Source: Candidatus Ideonella esbjergensis (GTDB lineage Bacteria; Pseudomonadota; Gammaproteobacteria; Burkholderiales; Burkholderiaceae_C). Taken from it: a DNA stretch of 64,000 nt. The stretch spans positions 496,001-560,000 of the forward strand of contig JADJLP010000001.1 of the NCBI GenBank assembly GCA_016710065.1, written 5' to 3'. The position numbers and the translations under genes were made by a program. Below the pieces are notes generated by a model. The model had not been told where the DNA came from. It was given only the letters and a program-made list of their open reading frames with translations, and searched no databases. Shown in pieces: positions 55,143-62,999 of this stretch (the first letter of the stretch is position 1; the number at the start of each line of letters is the position of its first letter).

Positions 55143-56234
55143 ATGGCCCTCACCGAACAAGCCCTCAAAGATGCGCTCAAGAGCGTGGTCGACACCAACA
55201 CCGGCCTCGATCCGGTCAGCGCCAAGCAGCTGAAGAACCTGCGCATCGAAGGCGGTGACGTGTCCTTCGACGTCGAGCTGGGCTACCCCGCCAAGAGCCA
55301 GATCCCGGCGCTGCGCAAGGCCTACATCGCGGCGGTGCGCACGCTGCCCGGCGTGGAGAACGTCAGCGCCAATGTGAGCAGCAAGATCATCGCCCACCAG
55401 GCGCAGCGTGGCGTGGCCCTGCTGCCGGGCGTGAAGAACCTGATCGCCGTGGCCTCGGGCAAGGGCGGCGTGGGCAAGAGCACCACCGCCGTCAACCTGG
55501 CGCTGGCCCTGGCGGCCGAAGGCGCCCGCGTGGGCATCCTCGACGCCGACATCTACGGCCCCAGCCTGCCCATGATGATGGGCATCAGCGGCCGACCCGA
55601 GAGCAGCGACGGCAAGACCATGGACCCGATGGAAAACCACGGCCTGCAGGTCATGTCCATCGGCTTCATGATCGACGCCGATGACGCGATGATCTGGCGC
55701 GGCCCCATGGCCACCCAGGCGCTGGAGCAGTTGCTGCGCCAGACCAACTGGAAAGACCTGGACTACCTCATCGTCGACATGCCGCCCGGCACCGGTGACA
55801 TCCAGCTCACTCTCAGCCAGCGCGTGCCCATCACCGGCGCCATCATCGTCACCACGCCGCAAGACATCGCCCTGCTCGATGCCCGCAAGGGCCTGAAGAT
55901 GTTCGAGAAGGTCAGCGTGCCCATCCTCGGCGTGGTGGAGAACATGGCCGTGTACTGCTGCCCCAACTGCGGCCACACGGCCCACATCTTCGGTGCCGAC
56001 GGTGGCAAGAAGATGGCCGCGCAATACGGCGTGGACTACCTGGGCGCGCTGCCGCTCACCATGAGCATCCGCGAGCAGGCCGATTCGGGCGCCCCCACCG
56101 TGGTGGCCGACCCCGACGGCGAGATCGCCGGCCTGTACAAGGCCATGGCCCGCCAGGTGGCGGTGAAGGTGGCGGCCCAGGCCAAGGACTTCTCCAGCAA
56201 GTTCCCCACCATCACCGTGTCCAAGGGCACCTGA
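55143..56234 (+). CDS. apbC: Iron-sulfur cluster carrier protein ApbC (Mrp family)
   Basis: P-loop ATPase that carries and delivers Fe-S clusters in the cytoplasm. An N-terminal MIP18-like domain (residues 1-95) precedes the deviant Walker A SGKGGVGKSTTAVNLALALA. The cluster-binding CxxC is Cys273-x2-Cys276 (YCCPNCGHTAHIFG). 363 residues. It is followed by mobA, 20 nt downstream; both serve cofactor-requiring enzymes. Confidence 0.95.
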   Translation: MALTEQALKDALKSVVDTNTGLDPVSAKQLKNLRIEGGDVSFDVELGYPAKSQIPALRKAYIAAVRTLPGVENVSANVSSKIIAHQAQRGVALLPGVKNLIAVASGKGGVGKSTTAVNLALALAAEGARVGILDADIYGPSLPMMMGISGRPESSDGKTMDPMENHGLQVMSIGFMIDADDAMIWRGPMATQALEQLLRQTNWKDLDYLIVDMPPGTGDIQLTLSQRVPITGAIIVTTPQDIALLDARKGLKMFEKVSVPILGVVENMAVYCCPNCGHTAHIFGADGGKKMAAQYGVDYLGALPLTMSIREQADSGAPTVVADPDGEIAGLYKAMARQVAVKVAAQAKDFSSKFPTITVSKGT

Positions 56235-56254
56235 GGTCGGGGCAAGCTGCCGGC

Positions 56255-56863
56255 ATGACGGGCATCGTCTCCCCTGCTGGCATCACCGGCCTCATCCTCG
56301 CCGGTGGCCGTGCCACCCGCATGGGCGGGGTGGACAAGGGCCTGCAACTCCACCAGGGCCAGGCCTTGGCATGGCATGCCCTGCAACGCCTGCAGCCGCA
56401 GGTGGGCCAGGTGCTGATCAACGCCAACCGCAACCTCGCGGCCTATGAATCCATGGGTGCGGCCGTGTGGCCCGATGCCTTGCCAGATTTCCCGGGCCCG
56501 CTGGCCGGCTTCCTGGCCGGGCTGGCGCATTGCGAGACGCCGTGGCTGGTGACGGTGCCCTGCGACACGCCGCACTTTCCCGTCGACCTGGTGGCCCGCC
56601 TGGCCCAGGCCGCGCACCAGGCCGACGCCGAGGTGGCCATGGCCGCCACGCGCGAGGCCGATGGCACGGTGCAGGTGCAGCCGGTGTTCTGCCTGCTGCG
56701 CGCCAGCCTGCTGGAAAGCCTGGTGCGCTTCACCGCCGGCGGCCAGCGCAAGATCGACAAGTGGACGGCGCAGCACCGAACCGTGGAAGTGCTGTTCGAC
56801 GACGCCGACGCGTTCTTCAACGCCAACACGCTGGACGAGTTGCAGCGGCTGCAGGGCCGCTGA
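56255..56863 (+). CDS. mobA: Molybdenum cofactor guanylyltransferase MobA
   Basis: Attaches GMP to molybdopterin to form the MGD cofactor. The nucleotide-binding motif GLILAGGRATRMGGVDKGL is near the N-terminus; PDFPGPLAGFLAGL and VPCDTPHFPVDLV follow. The 202-residue length is typical. It supplies the cofactor needed by the DMSO reductase-family enzyme at 32431-34497. Confidence 0.94.
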   Translation: MTGIVSPAGITGLILAGGRATRMGGVDKGLQLHQGQALAWHALQRLQPQVGQVLINANRNLAAYESMGAAVWPDALPDFPGPLAGFLAGLAHCETPWLVTVPCDTPHFPVDLVARLAQAAHQADAEVAMAATREADGTVQVQPVFCLLRASLLESLVRFTAGGQRKIDKWTAQHRTVEVLFDDADAFFNANTLDELQRLQGR

Positions 56864-56870
56864 GCATTGC

Positions 56871-56921
56871 CGTCATTCCCGCACCCATTCTCGTCATTCC
56901 CGCGAAGGCGGGAGTCCAGTG
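56871..56921. repeat. Dispersed palindromic repeat, copy R6
   Basis: A partial unit cgtcattcccgca (56871-56883) is followed by a full arm pair cgtcattcccgcgaaggcgg... (56892-56921). Located just after the mobA stop, so it may act as a terminator. Confidence 0.75.
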
Positions 56922-56990
56922 TTCGGCGTCGGCGTTGGCGTCGGCGGCGAGCAGCGACCACTGGGCAACCGACTGACAGCGTGTCTCCCT

Positions 56991-57018
56991 GCTTCGCGCC
57001 CTCAGCCGGGCGCGAAGC
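56991..57018. repeat. Perfect inverted repeat in the mobA-to-pseudogene gap
   Basis: gcttcgcgccc / gggcgcgaagc, an 11-bp stem with a 6-nt loop. The downstream attcctttacttt is only partly T-rich, so a terminator role is possible but not clear. It lies downstream, in minus-strand sense, of the methyltransferase remnant. Confidence 0.55.
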
Positions 57019-57093
57019 ATTCCTTTACTTTCGTCATTCGCTCACCCGGCACCCTCTGCCTGAGGCCCTGGTGGCGCACCACCACCAGACTCT

Positions 57094-57461
57094 TCACACC
57101 AGGCGGTCGCTGCGCTCGTTGTAGAGCTTGGTCAGCGTGCGCTGGGCCAGCGCTTTCTCTTGGCCGTCGCGCCACCTTGCAGCGTGGCGGCATCGGCGGC
57201 CTGGTTGCCCACCAGGCGCTGGAACAAATAGCCCGGCAGCTGGCCCACGTCTTCGGCAAAGAAGCAGAACAGGCACTGCGAGGGGAAGTGCGACACCCAC
57301 TCGGGCGCGATGCCACGCTCGCGCAGGCGCTCGGCCGTGGTGGCGAATGCGTTGGCGGCGTCTTCGGTGATCTGCCGGTTGTTGCGCTTGGGCCAGAAGC
57401 TTTCGGGTTCTGCAAAGCAGCGGCGCAGCAGCTCGCGCTCGGCGGGGTACCGGGCGTGCGG
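57094..57461 (-). pseudogene. Remnant of a class I DNA methyltransferase (type IIL/BREX-like)
   Basis: Minus-strand reading gives HARYPAERELLRRCFAEPES, then FWPKRNNRQITEDAAN, SHFPSQCLFCFFAEDVGQLP and LFQRLVGNQ, which resemble the conserved region ahead of the catalytic domain of large SAM-dependent DNA methyltransferases. A frame change follows and the end reads EKALAQRTLTKLYNERSDRLV, like the C-terminus of the same proteins. The whole catalytic part is missing. So this is a deletion- and frameshift-bearing relic of a restriction-modification gene. Confidence 0.6.
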
Positions 57462-57554
57462 AGCGGCTGTGTCAGTGAGCGCACCCTAATCGCGTGCTTG
57501 CCCTGGCTTGCATGGCCGCGCACAGTGCGGGCGTCTGCCACACCCGAGCCCGCC

Positions 57555-58751
57555 ATGTCCACCAGCCCCACCGCGCCGCGCGCCGCACTGCCCCTGCACG
57601 CCGCCGACCTGCGCGGCCTTTCGCGCCTGGGCGTGGACGCCGTGGTGGGCGTGATGGGCCTGGTGGAGGCCGTGCACCACACCGTCCTGTCCACGCCCGG
57701 GCCCTTGGGCGCCGCGCCTGCAGGGCAGCCTGGTGGCATCACCGGCCTGGTCTACAAGGCATTGCGCGGCGGTACGCGCGGCATCGGCAAGGGGCTGGAT
57801 GCATTGCTGTCGGCCGTGCCCGCGCACAGCGGGGCCAGCACGCCGCAGCGTGAGGCCTGGGTCTCGGCGCTGGGCGGCGTGTGGGGCGACCACCTGGAAG
57901 CCACCGACAACCCGCTGGCCATCCGCATGTCGCTGCGCATCGCCGGCCAGCCCTGGCAAGCCGCGCTGCAACAGCCCACAGGCAAACTGCTGGTGCTGGT
58001 GCATGGCCTGGCAATGAACGACCTGCAGTGGCGGCGCGAGGGCCACGACCACGGCCAGGCGCTGGCGCAGGCCTTGGGCTGCACGCCGATCTACCTGCAC
58101 TACAACAGCGGCCGCCATGTGTCGCAGAACGGACGCGACTTCGCGTCGCAACTGGATGCCCTGGTGGCGAACTGGCCGGTGCCGGTGGAGGACCTGGTGA
58201 TCGTGGCCCACAGCATGGGCGGGCTGGTGACGCGCAGCGCCTGCCACGTGGCGGACGGCAGCGCCTGGATGCGGCGCCTGCGCAGCGTCGTCTTTCTCGG
58301 CACCCCGCACCACGGCGCACCGCTGGAGCGCGGTGGCCGTCTGGTGGACGCGGTGTTCGGCGTCAGCCCCTATGTGGCGCCCTTCGCGCGCCTGAGCCAG
58401 GCCCGCAGCGCCGGCATCACCGACCTGCGCTACGGCAATCTGCAGGACGACGACTGGCAGCACCGCGATCGCCATGCCCAAAAGCGCGACGACCGCGTGC
58501 CCACGCCGCTGCCCGAAGGCGTGCAGTGCCATGTGGTGGCCGCCACCACCGCCGAGCAGGCCTGCGGTCTGCACAGCCGCGTGGTGGGCGATGGCCTGGT
58601 GCCGCTGGCCAGTGCGCTGGGCGAACACCGCAACCCGGCGCTGGCCCTGCATGTGCCGCGCAGCCACCGCATGGTGGTGACCCAGGCCAACCACTGGGAT
58701 TTGCTGAACCGGGCCGACCTCGCCGACCAGCTCAAGCGCTGGCTGGCCTGA
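57555..58751 (+). CDS. Alpha/beta hydrolase (esterase/lipase)
   Basis: 398 residues from the ATG at 57555. An N-terminal region of about 135 residues, helical and without clear homology, precedes the hydrolase fold. LLVLVHGLAMNDLQW holds the oxyanion-hole HG, and VIVAHSMGGLVTRSA the nucleophile Ser of GxSxG (HSMGG). GTPHHGAPLERGG resembles PGAP1/lipase-type proteins. The acid and His are probably GDGLVPL and NHWDLL. No signal peptide, so it is likely cytoplasmic. Substrate unknown. Confidence 0.85.
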   Translation: MSTSPTAPRAALPLHAADLRGLSRLGVDAVVGVMGLVEAVHHTVLSTPGPLGAAPAGQPGGITGLVYKALRGGTRGIGKGLDALLSAVPAHSGASTPQREAWVSALGGVWGDHLEATDNPLAIRMSLRIAGQPWQAALQQPTGKLLVLVHGLAMNDLQWRREGHDHGQALAQALGCTPIYLHYNSGRHVSQNGRDFASQLDALVANWPVPVEDLVIVAHSMGGLVTRSACHVADGSAWMRRLRSVVFLGTPHHGAPLERGGRLVDAVFGVSPYVAPFARLSQARSAGITDLRYGNLQDDDWQHRDRHAQKRDDRVPTPLPEGVQCHVVAATTAEQACGLHSRVVGDGLVPLASALGEHRNPALALHVPRSHRMVVTQANHWDLLNRADLADQLKRWLA

Positions 58752-58789
58752 TCTGAGCCCGTAGACCGGGCTTGGGCTTGCGTAGTCTT

Positions 58790-58815
58790 CTATATTTCGA
58801 CAATAATAGAAATAT
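58790..58815. promoter_or_regulatory. Probable ArsR operator
   Basis: Inverted repeat atatttc (58790-58796) and gaaatat (58809-58815) with a 12-nt spacer. It overlaps the first bases of the arsR gene. The placement at the head of the operon fits autorepression by ArsR. Confidence 0.65.
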
Positions 58816-59152
58816 GGAAGAACAAGACATCGTTCGTGCCCTTGCTGCATTGGCCCAGCCCACCCGGCTGCAGGCCTTTCGGGCCCTGGTGGTTGCCGGG
58901 CCCGACGGGCTCACGGCCGGCAGCCTGGCCGAGGCGCTGGGCCAGCCGGCTTCCACTCTGTCCTTCCATTTGAAGGAGTTGCTGCACGCCGCCTTGGTGA
59001 GCCAGGAGCGCGACGGCCGCAGCCTGATCTACCGCGCGTCGTTCGAGCGCATGAACGGCCTGATGGCCTATCTCACCGAGAACTGCTGCGCCGGCCAGGC
59101 CTGTGCGCCCAAGCCGGCCAAATCCCGGGGCAAAGCCTGCCCCACTTGCTGA
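58814..59152 (+). CDS. arsR: Arsenic-responsive repressor ArsR
   Basis: 112 residues from the ATG at 58814 (MEEQDIVRALAALAQPTRLQ). The winged helix is GQPASTLSFHLKELLHAALVS. The usual CVC arsenic site in the DNA-binding helix is absent; instead the C-terminus has Cys91-Cys92-x4-Cys97, as in AfArsR-type proteins, plus Cys109 and Cys112. An inverted repeat overlaps its start. First gene of the ars operon. Confidence 0.9.
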   Translation: MEEQDIVRALAALAQPTRLQAFRALVVAGPDGLTAGSLAEALGQPASTLSFHLKELLHAALVSQERDGRSLIYRASFERMNGLMAYLTENCCAGQACAPKPAKSRGKACPTC

Positions 59153-59170
59153 CATCAAGGAGACATTGCG

Positions 59171-59680
59171 ATGAAGCGCTTTCACGTCCATCTGCACGTG
59201 GCCGATCTGGCCACCAGCATCGGCTTTTATTCCAAGCTGTTCGCCGCCGAGCCGGCGCGGCTCGAATCCGACTACGCCAAGTGGATGCTCGAAGACCCAC
59301 CGGTGAACTTCGCCATCTCCACGCGCGGCAAGAGCACCGGCATCGACCACTTGGGCATCCAGGTGGACAACGCCAATGACCTGGCCGAGATGAAGGCCCG
59401 TGCGCAAGCGGCCGACATGCTGACGCTGGACGAAGGAACCACCACCTGCTGCTACGCCAAGAGCGAGAAGCACTGGGTCACCGACCCGCAGGGCGTGGCC
59501 TGGGAGCAGTTCCATACGCTGGCCAACATCCCCGTGTTCCGCGAGGGCGAAGCCGAAGCCGGTGCCTGTTGCACGCCAACCGCCGCCACCGTGGTGGCCG
59601 AGGCCGCCGGCTGCTGCACCCCCGCGCCGCGCGGCAAGGCCGTGGGCATCCCGGTCAAGACGGCCGGTGGCTGCTGCTGA
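59171..59680 (+). CDS. arsI: ArsI/CadI-family metalloenzyme with cysteine-pair tail
   Basis: Vicinal-oxygen-chelate protein of 169 residues, like the ArsI C-As lyase that splits methylarsenite, or CadI. Likely iron ligands are His5, His60 and Glu112; Cys93-Cys94 (TTCCYAKSEKHW) match the substrate-binding cysteine pair of ArsI. The tail after residue 125 carries three more vicinal pairs, Cys133-134, Cys148-149 and Cys168-169, in an Ala/Pro/Gly-rich context. It lies 18 nt after arsR. Confidence 0.88.
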   Translation: MKRFHVHLHVADLATSIGFYSKLFAAEPARLESDYAKWMLEDPPVNFAISTRGKSTGIDHLGIQVDNANDLAEMKARAQAADMLTLDEGTTTCCYAKSEKHWVTDPQGVAWEQFHTLANIPVFREGEAEAGACCTPTAATVVAEAAGCCTPAPRGKAVGIPVKTAGGCC

Positions 59681-59690
59681 GGGGTGGCCT

Positions 59691-60185
59691 GTGTCTGATC
59701 GCATACACCATGTGCTGTTCGTCTGCACAGGCAATTCCGCACGCTCCATCCTGGCCGAGGCCCTGCTGAACCACAGCGGCGCGGGGCGCTTCATTGCCCA
59801 CTCTGCCGGCAGCCAGCCCGCCGGGGCGGTGCAGCCCCTGGCCCTGGCCACCCTGGCCGAGTTGGGCGTGTCCGCAGCGGGCCTGCGCAGCAAGTCATGG
59901 CGTGAGTTTGCGGGGCCTGGTGCACCTGAGCTCGACTTCGTGTTCACGGTCTGCGACAACGCGGCCGGCGAGGCCTGCCCGGTCTGGCCGGGGCAGCCTG
60001 TGACCGCTCACTGGGGTGTGGCCGACCCCAGCCATGTGGAGGGCGACGAGGCCCATCGGCGCCGTGCCTTCATGGACACCGCCCTGACCCTCAAGCGCCG
60101 CATCGACCTGATGCTGGCGCTGCCCATCGCCAGCCTGGACGCGCTGTCGATGCACCAGGCCGTGCGCGACATTGGCCAGCACTGA
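59691..60185 (+). CDS. arsC: Arsenate reductase, LMW phosphatase type (copy 1)
   Basis: 164 residues from the GTG at 59691 (VSDRIHHVLFVCTGNSARS). The P-loop C-x5-R is Cys12 to Arg18. A second redox pair lies in VCDNAAGEACPVWPG, as in thioredoxin-coupled ArsC, and TAHWGVADPSHVEG is the family segment. It starts 11 nt after arsI. It reduces arsenate to arsenite for export. Confidence 0.9.
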   Translation: MSDRIHHVLFVCTGNSARSILAEALLNHSGAGRFIAHSAGSQPAGAVQPLALATLAELGVSAAGLRSKSWREFAGPGAPELDFVFTVCDNAAGEACPVWPGQPVTAHWGVADPSHVEGDEAHRRRAFMDTALTLKRRIDLMLALPIASLDALSMHQAVRDIGQH

Positions 60186-60207
60186 AACCCGATCCAACGG
60201 ACCCTCC

Positions 60208-60714
60208 ATGACCACCCATGTCCTGATCCTGTGCACCCACAACTCGGCCCGCAGCGTGCTGAGCGAGGGCATGCTCAACCACCTGGCAACACGGCTGGGC
60301 CAGGATGTGCAGGCCCACAGTGCCGGCAGCGCGCCAAGCGGCCGCATCAACCCGTTTGCCATCCAGGCGCTGCAGAACGCTGGCATAGAGACATCGGCCT
60401 ACCGCAGCAAGAGCTGGGACGAGTTCACCACGCCCGAGGCACCGCCGCTGTCCATCGTCATCACCGTCTGCGATTCGGCCGCTGCCGAACAGTGCCCGGT
60501 GTTCTTTGGCGGCGCCGGCCAGCAGCCGGTGAAGGTGCATTGGGGCTACCCCGATCCCTCGAACGCCGAGGGTGGCGACGCCGGCAAGGCCCGCGCCTTC
60601 GAGCTCACACGCCAGGCCATCGGCTACAGGATGCTGCAGTTGCTGGCCTTGCCGCTGGCTGGCATGGGTCGGGCCGAGTTGCAGGCTGCACTGAACACCA
60701 TCGCCCGAAGCTGA
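60208..60714 (+). CDS. arsC: Arsenate reductase, LMW phosphatase type (copy 2)
   Basis: 168 residues from ATG 60208 (MTTHVLILCTHNSARSVLSE). The P-loop is CTHNSAR. A Cys pair is in VCDSAAAEQCPVFFGG. The sequence differs clearly from copy 1 outside the motifs, so it is not a recent duplication. A shorter and a longer substrate loop may give the two enzymes distinct partners. It lies 22 nt after copy 1. Confidence 0.87.
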   Translation: MTTHVLILCTHNSARSVLSEGMLNHLATRLGQDVQAHSAGSAPSGRINPFAIQALQNAGIETSAYRSKSWDEFTTPEAPPLSIVITVCDSAAAEQCPVFFGGAGQQPVKVHWGYPDPSNAEGGDAGKARAFELTRQAIGYRMLQLLALPLAGMGRAELQAALNTIARS

Positions 60715-60727
60715 GGCGCCACCCACC

Positions 60728-61792
60728 ATGAACACCACGACCTTGCCGGCCGCTGCGGCGCCGGCACCCATGAGCGTCTTCGAGCGCTACCTGACCGTCT
60801 GGGTCTTGCTGTGCATCGTTGCTGGCGTGGCGCTGGGTCAGATGCTGCCCGGCCCCGTCCAGGCCATCGGCCGCATGGAGATCGCCCAGGTCAATCTGCC
60901 GGTGGGCTTGCTGATCTGGGTGATGATCATCCCCATGCTGCTGAAGGTGGACTTTGGCGCGTTGCACCAGGTGCGGCAGCATTGGCGCGGCATCGGCGTC
61001 ACGCTGTTCGTCAACTGGGCCGTCAAGCCCTTCTCGATGGCGCTGCTGGGCTGGTTCTTCATCCGCATTGTCTTCGCGCCCTACCTGCCCGCAGGCCAGT
61101 CCGACAGCTACATCGCCGGCCTCATCCTGCTGGCCGCCGCGCCCTGCACGGCCATGGTCTTCGTGTGGAGCCGGCTCACCGGCGGCCACCCGCTGTTCAC
61201 GCTCAGCCAGGTGGCGTTGAACGACACCATCATGGTGTTTGCCTTTGCGCCCATCGTGGCCCTGCTGCTGGGTTTGTCCAGCATCACCGTGCCCTGGGCC
61301 ACCTTGATCACCTCGGTGGTGCTGTACATCGTGATCCCGGTGCTGATCGCCCAAGCCTGGCGCAAGGTCTTGCTCGCCAAGGGCCAGGCGGCGTTTGACG
61401 CCACGCTGGCCCGCATCGGCCCCTGGTCCATCACCGCGCTGCTGGCCACGCTGGTGTTGCTGTTCGGCTTTCAGGGCCGGGCCATCCTGCAGCAGCCGCT
61501 GGTCATTGCCATGCTGGCCGTGCCCATCCTGATCCAGGTGCTGTTCAACTCGGCGCTGGCCTACTGGCTCAACCGGCGCGTGGGCGAAGCGCACAACGTG
61601 GCCTGCCCGTCGGCGCTGATCGGCGCCAGCAACTTCTTCGAGCTGGCGGTGGCGGCGGCCATCAGCCTGTTTGGCTTCGAGTCGGGTGCGGCGCTGGCCA
61701 CGGTGGTGGGCGTGCTCATCGAAGTGCCGGTGATGCTGCTGGTGGTGCGCGTGGTGAACCAGAGCAAGGGCTGGTACGAGAGGCATGCCTGA
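60728..61792 (+). CDS. acr3: Arsenite efflux transporter ACR3
   Basis: Ten-helix inner-membrane exporter of arsenite, 354 residues. The key cysteine of the family is Cys140 in LLAAAPCTAMVFVWSRLTGG. The segment NVACPSALIGASNFFELAVA near residue 298 is also conserved. It starts 13 nt after the second arsC, and its end overlaps the MFS gene by 8 nt. Confidence 0.94.
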   Translation: MNTTTLPAAAAPAPMSVFERYLTVWVLLCIVAGVALGQMLPGPVQAIGRMEIAQVNLPVGLLIWVMIIPMLLKVDFGALHQVRQHWRGIGVTLFVNWAVKPFSMALLGWFFIRIVFAPYLPAGQSDSYIAGLILLAAAPCTAMVFVWSRLTGGHPLFTLSQVALNDTIMVFAFAPIVALLLGLSSITVPWATLITSVVLYIVIPVLIAQAWRKVLLAKGQAAFDATLARIGPWSITALLATLVLLFGFQGRAILQQPLVIAMLAVPILIQVLFNSALAYWLNRRVGEAHNVACPSALIGASNFFELAVAAAISLFGFESGAALATVVGVLIEVPVMLLVVRVVNQSKGWYERHA

Positions 61793-62987
61793 ACTGAGCG
61801 CGCAAGCCTGGTGGCAGCGCCCGGGCGTGCGCGTGGGCCTGGCCCTGGGCAGCGCGCAAACGCTGGCCTGGGCCAGCAGCTACTACCTGTCGGCCATGCT
61901 GGCGGGGCCCATGGCGCGGGAGCTGGGCCTGTCCACGGCCACCGTGTTTGCGGCCTTCTCGCTGGCGCTGGTGGTGTCGGCCTTCGTGGGGCCGGCCGTG
62001 GGCCGTGCCATCGACGCACGCGGTGGTCGGCCAGTGCTGATGGGCACCAGCGTGCTGTTCGCGCTGGGGTTGGCGGCGCTGTCGCAAGTGCATGACCCCA
62101 TCGCGCTCTTCGCTGCCTGGGCCTTGCTGGGTCTGGCCATGGGCGCGGGCCTGTACGAGGCGGCCTTTGCTTCGTTGGTGCGGCTGTACGGCCACGCCGC
62201 GCGCGACACCATCACCGGCATCACCCTGCTGGGCGGCTTTGCCAGCACCGTGGGCTGGCCGCTCACCACGCTGATGGAGCAGCACTGGGGTTGGCGCGAG
62301 GCCTGCCTGGGCTGGGCGGCCCTGCACCTGCTGCTGGGCCTGCCGCTTAATGCCTGCGTGCCGCGTGTGAGCGATGCCGTGCCAGAACAGGCGCCTGCGG
62401 AGGCCAACACCAGCATCATCGCGGCGGAGGCCGAGCACCGCGCACCCGCGCGCCCGCTGCTCACCGCCACCTTGCTGTCGCTGGTGTTTGCCATCGCCTG
62501 GTTCAACAGCACGGCCATGGCGGCGCATTTGCCACGGCTGTTGCAAGAGGGCGGTGCCACGCTGGCGGCGGCCGTGGCGGCGGGTGCTTTGGTGGGCCCT
62601 GCGCAGGTGGCGGGCCGCTTGCTCGAATTCACCGTGCTGCGGCGCATGCACCCGCTGCTGTCGGCACGGTTGGCTGCGGCGGCCCACCCGGTGGGCGCCG
62701 CCATCCTGCTGGCGCTGGGCGCACCGGTGGCCATGCTGTTCACCGTGCTGCACGGCGCGGGCAACGGCATCCTCACCATCGCCAAGGGCAATCTGCCGCT
62801 GGCCCTCTTTGGTGCCGCAGGCTATGGCGCCCGCCAGGGCTGGATGATGATGCCCGGCCGTGTGGCTCAGGCGCTGGCGCCGGTAGTGTTTGGCATGGCG
62901 CTGGACCACTGGGGCGTGGCCTCGCTGTGGCTCACCTCGGCGCTGGGGCTGATGGCCTTCGCCGCCTTGATGCTGCTGCGGCGCTGA
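61785..62987 (+). CDS. MFS transporter in the ars operon
   Basis: Twelve-helix major facilitator protein, 400 residues. Motif A-like GRAIDARGGRPVLMG follows helix 2, and Ala/Gly/Leu-rich helices run throughout. It overlaps acr3 by 8 nt, so it is translationally coupled. MFS exporters in ars operons (ArsK, ArsJ types) extrude trivalent or organic arsenicals; no GAPDH-like gene is next to it, which argues against ArsJ. The substrate is inference from context. Confidence 0.8.
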   Translation: MPELSAQAWWQRPGVRVGLALGSAQTLAWASSYYLSAMLAGPMARELGLSTATVFAAFSLALVVSAFVGPAVGRAIDARGGRPVLMGTSVLFALGLAALSQVHDPIALFAAWALLGLAMGAGLYEAAFASLVRLYGHAARDTITGITLLGGFASTVGWPLTTLMEQHWGWREACLGWAALHLLLGLPLNACVPRVSDAVPEQAPAEANTSIIAAEAEHRAPARPLLTATLLSLVFAIAWFNSTAMAAHLPRLLQEGGATLAAAVAAGALVGPAQVAGRLLEFTVLRRMHPLLSARLAAAAHPVGAAILLALGAPVAMLFTVLHGAGNGILTIAKGNLPLALFGAAGYGARQGWMMMPGRVAQALAPVVFGMALDHWGVASLWLTSALGLMAFAALMLLRR

Positions 62988-62999
62988 TATCGTGCGCGC

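Noticed and set aside
21151..56921. CRISPR array from the repeated gcgggaat sequences
   Set aside because: Copies are kilobases apart, inverted and palindromic, with no regular spacers or cas genes.
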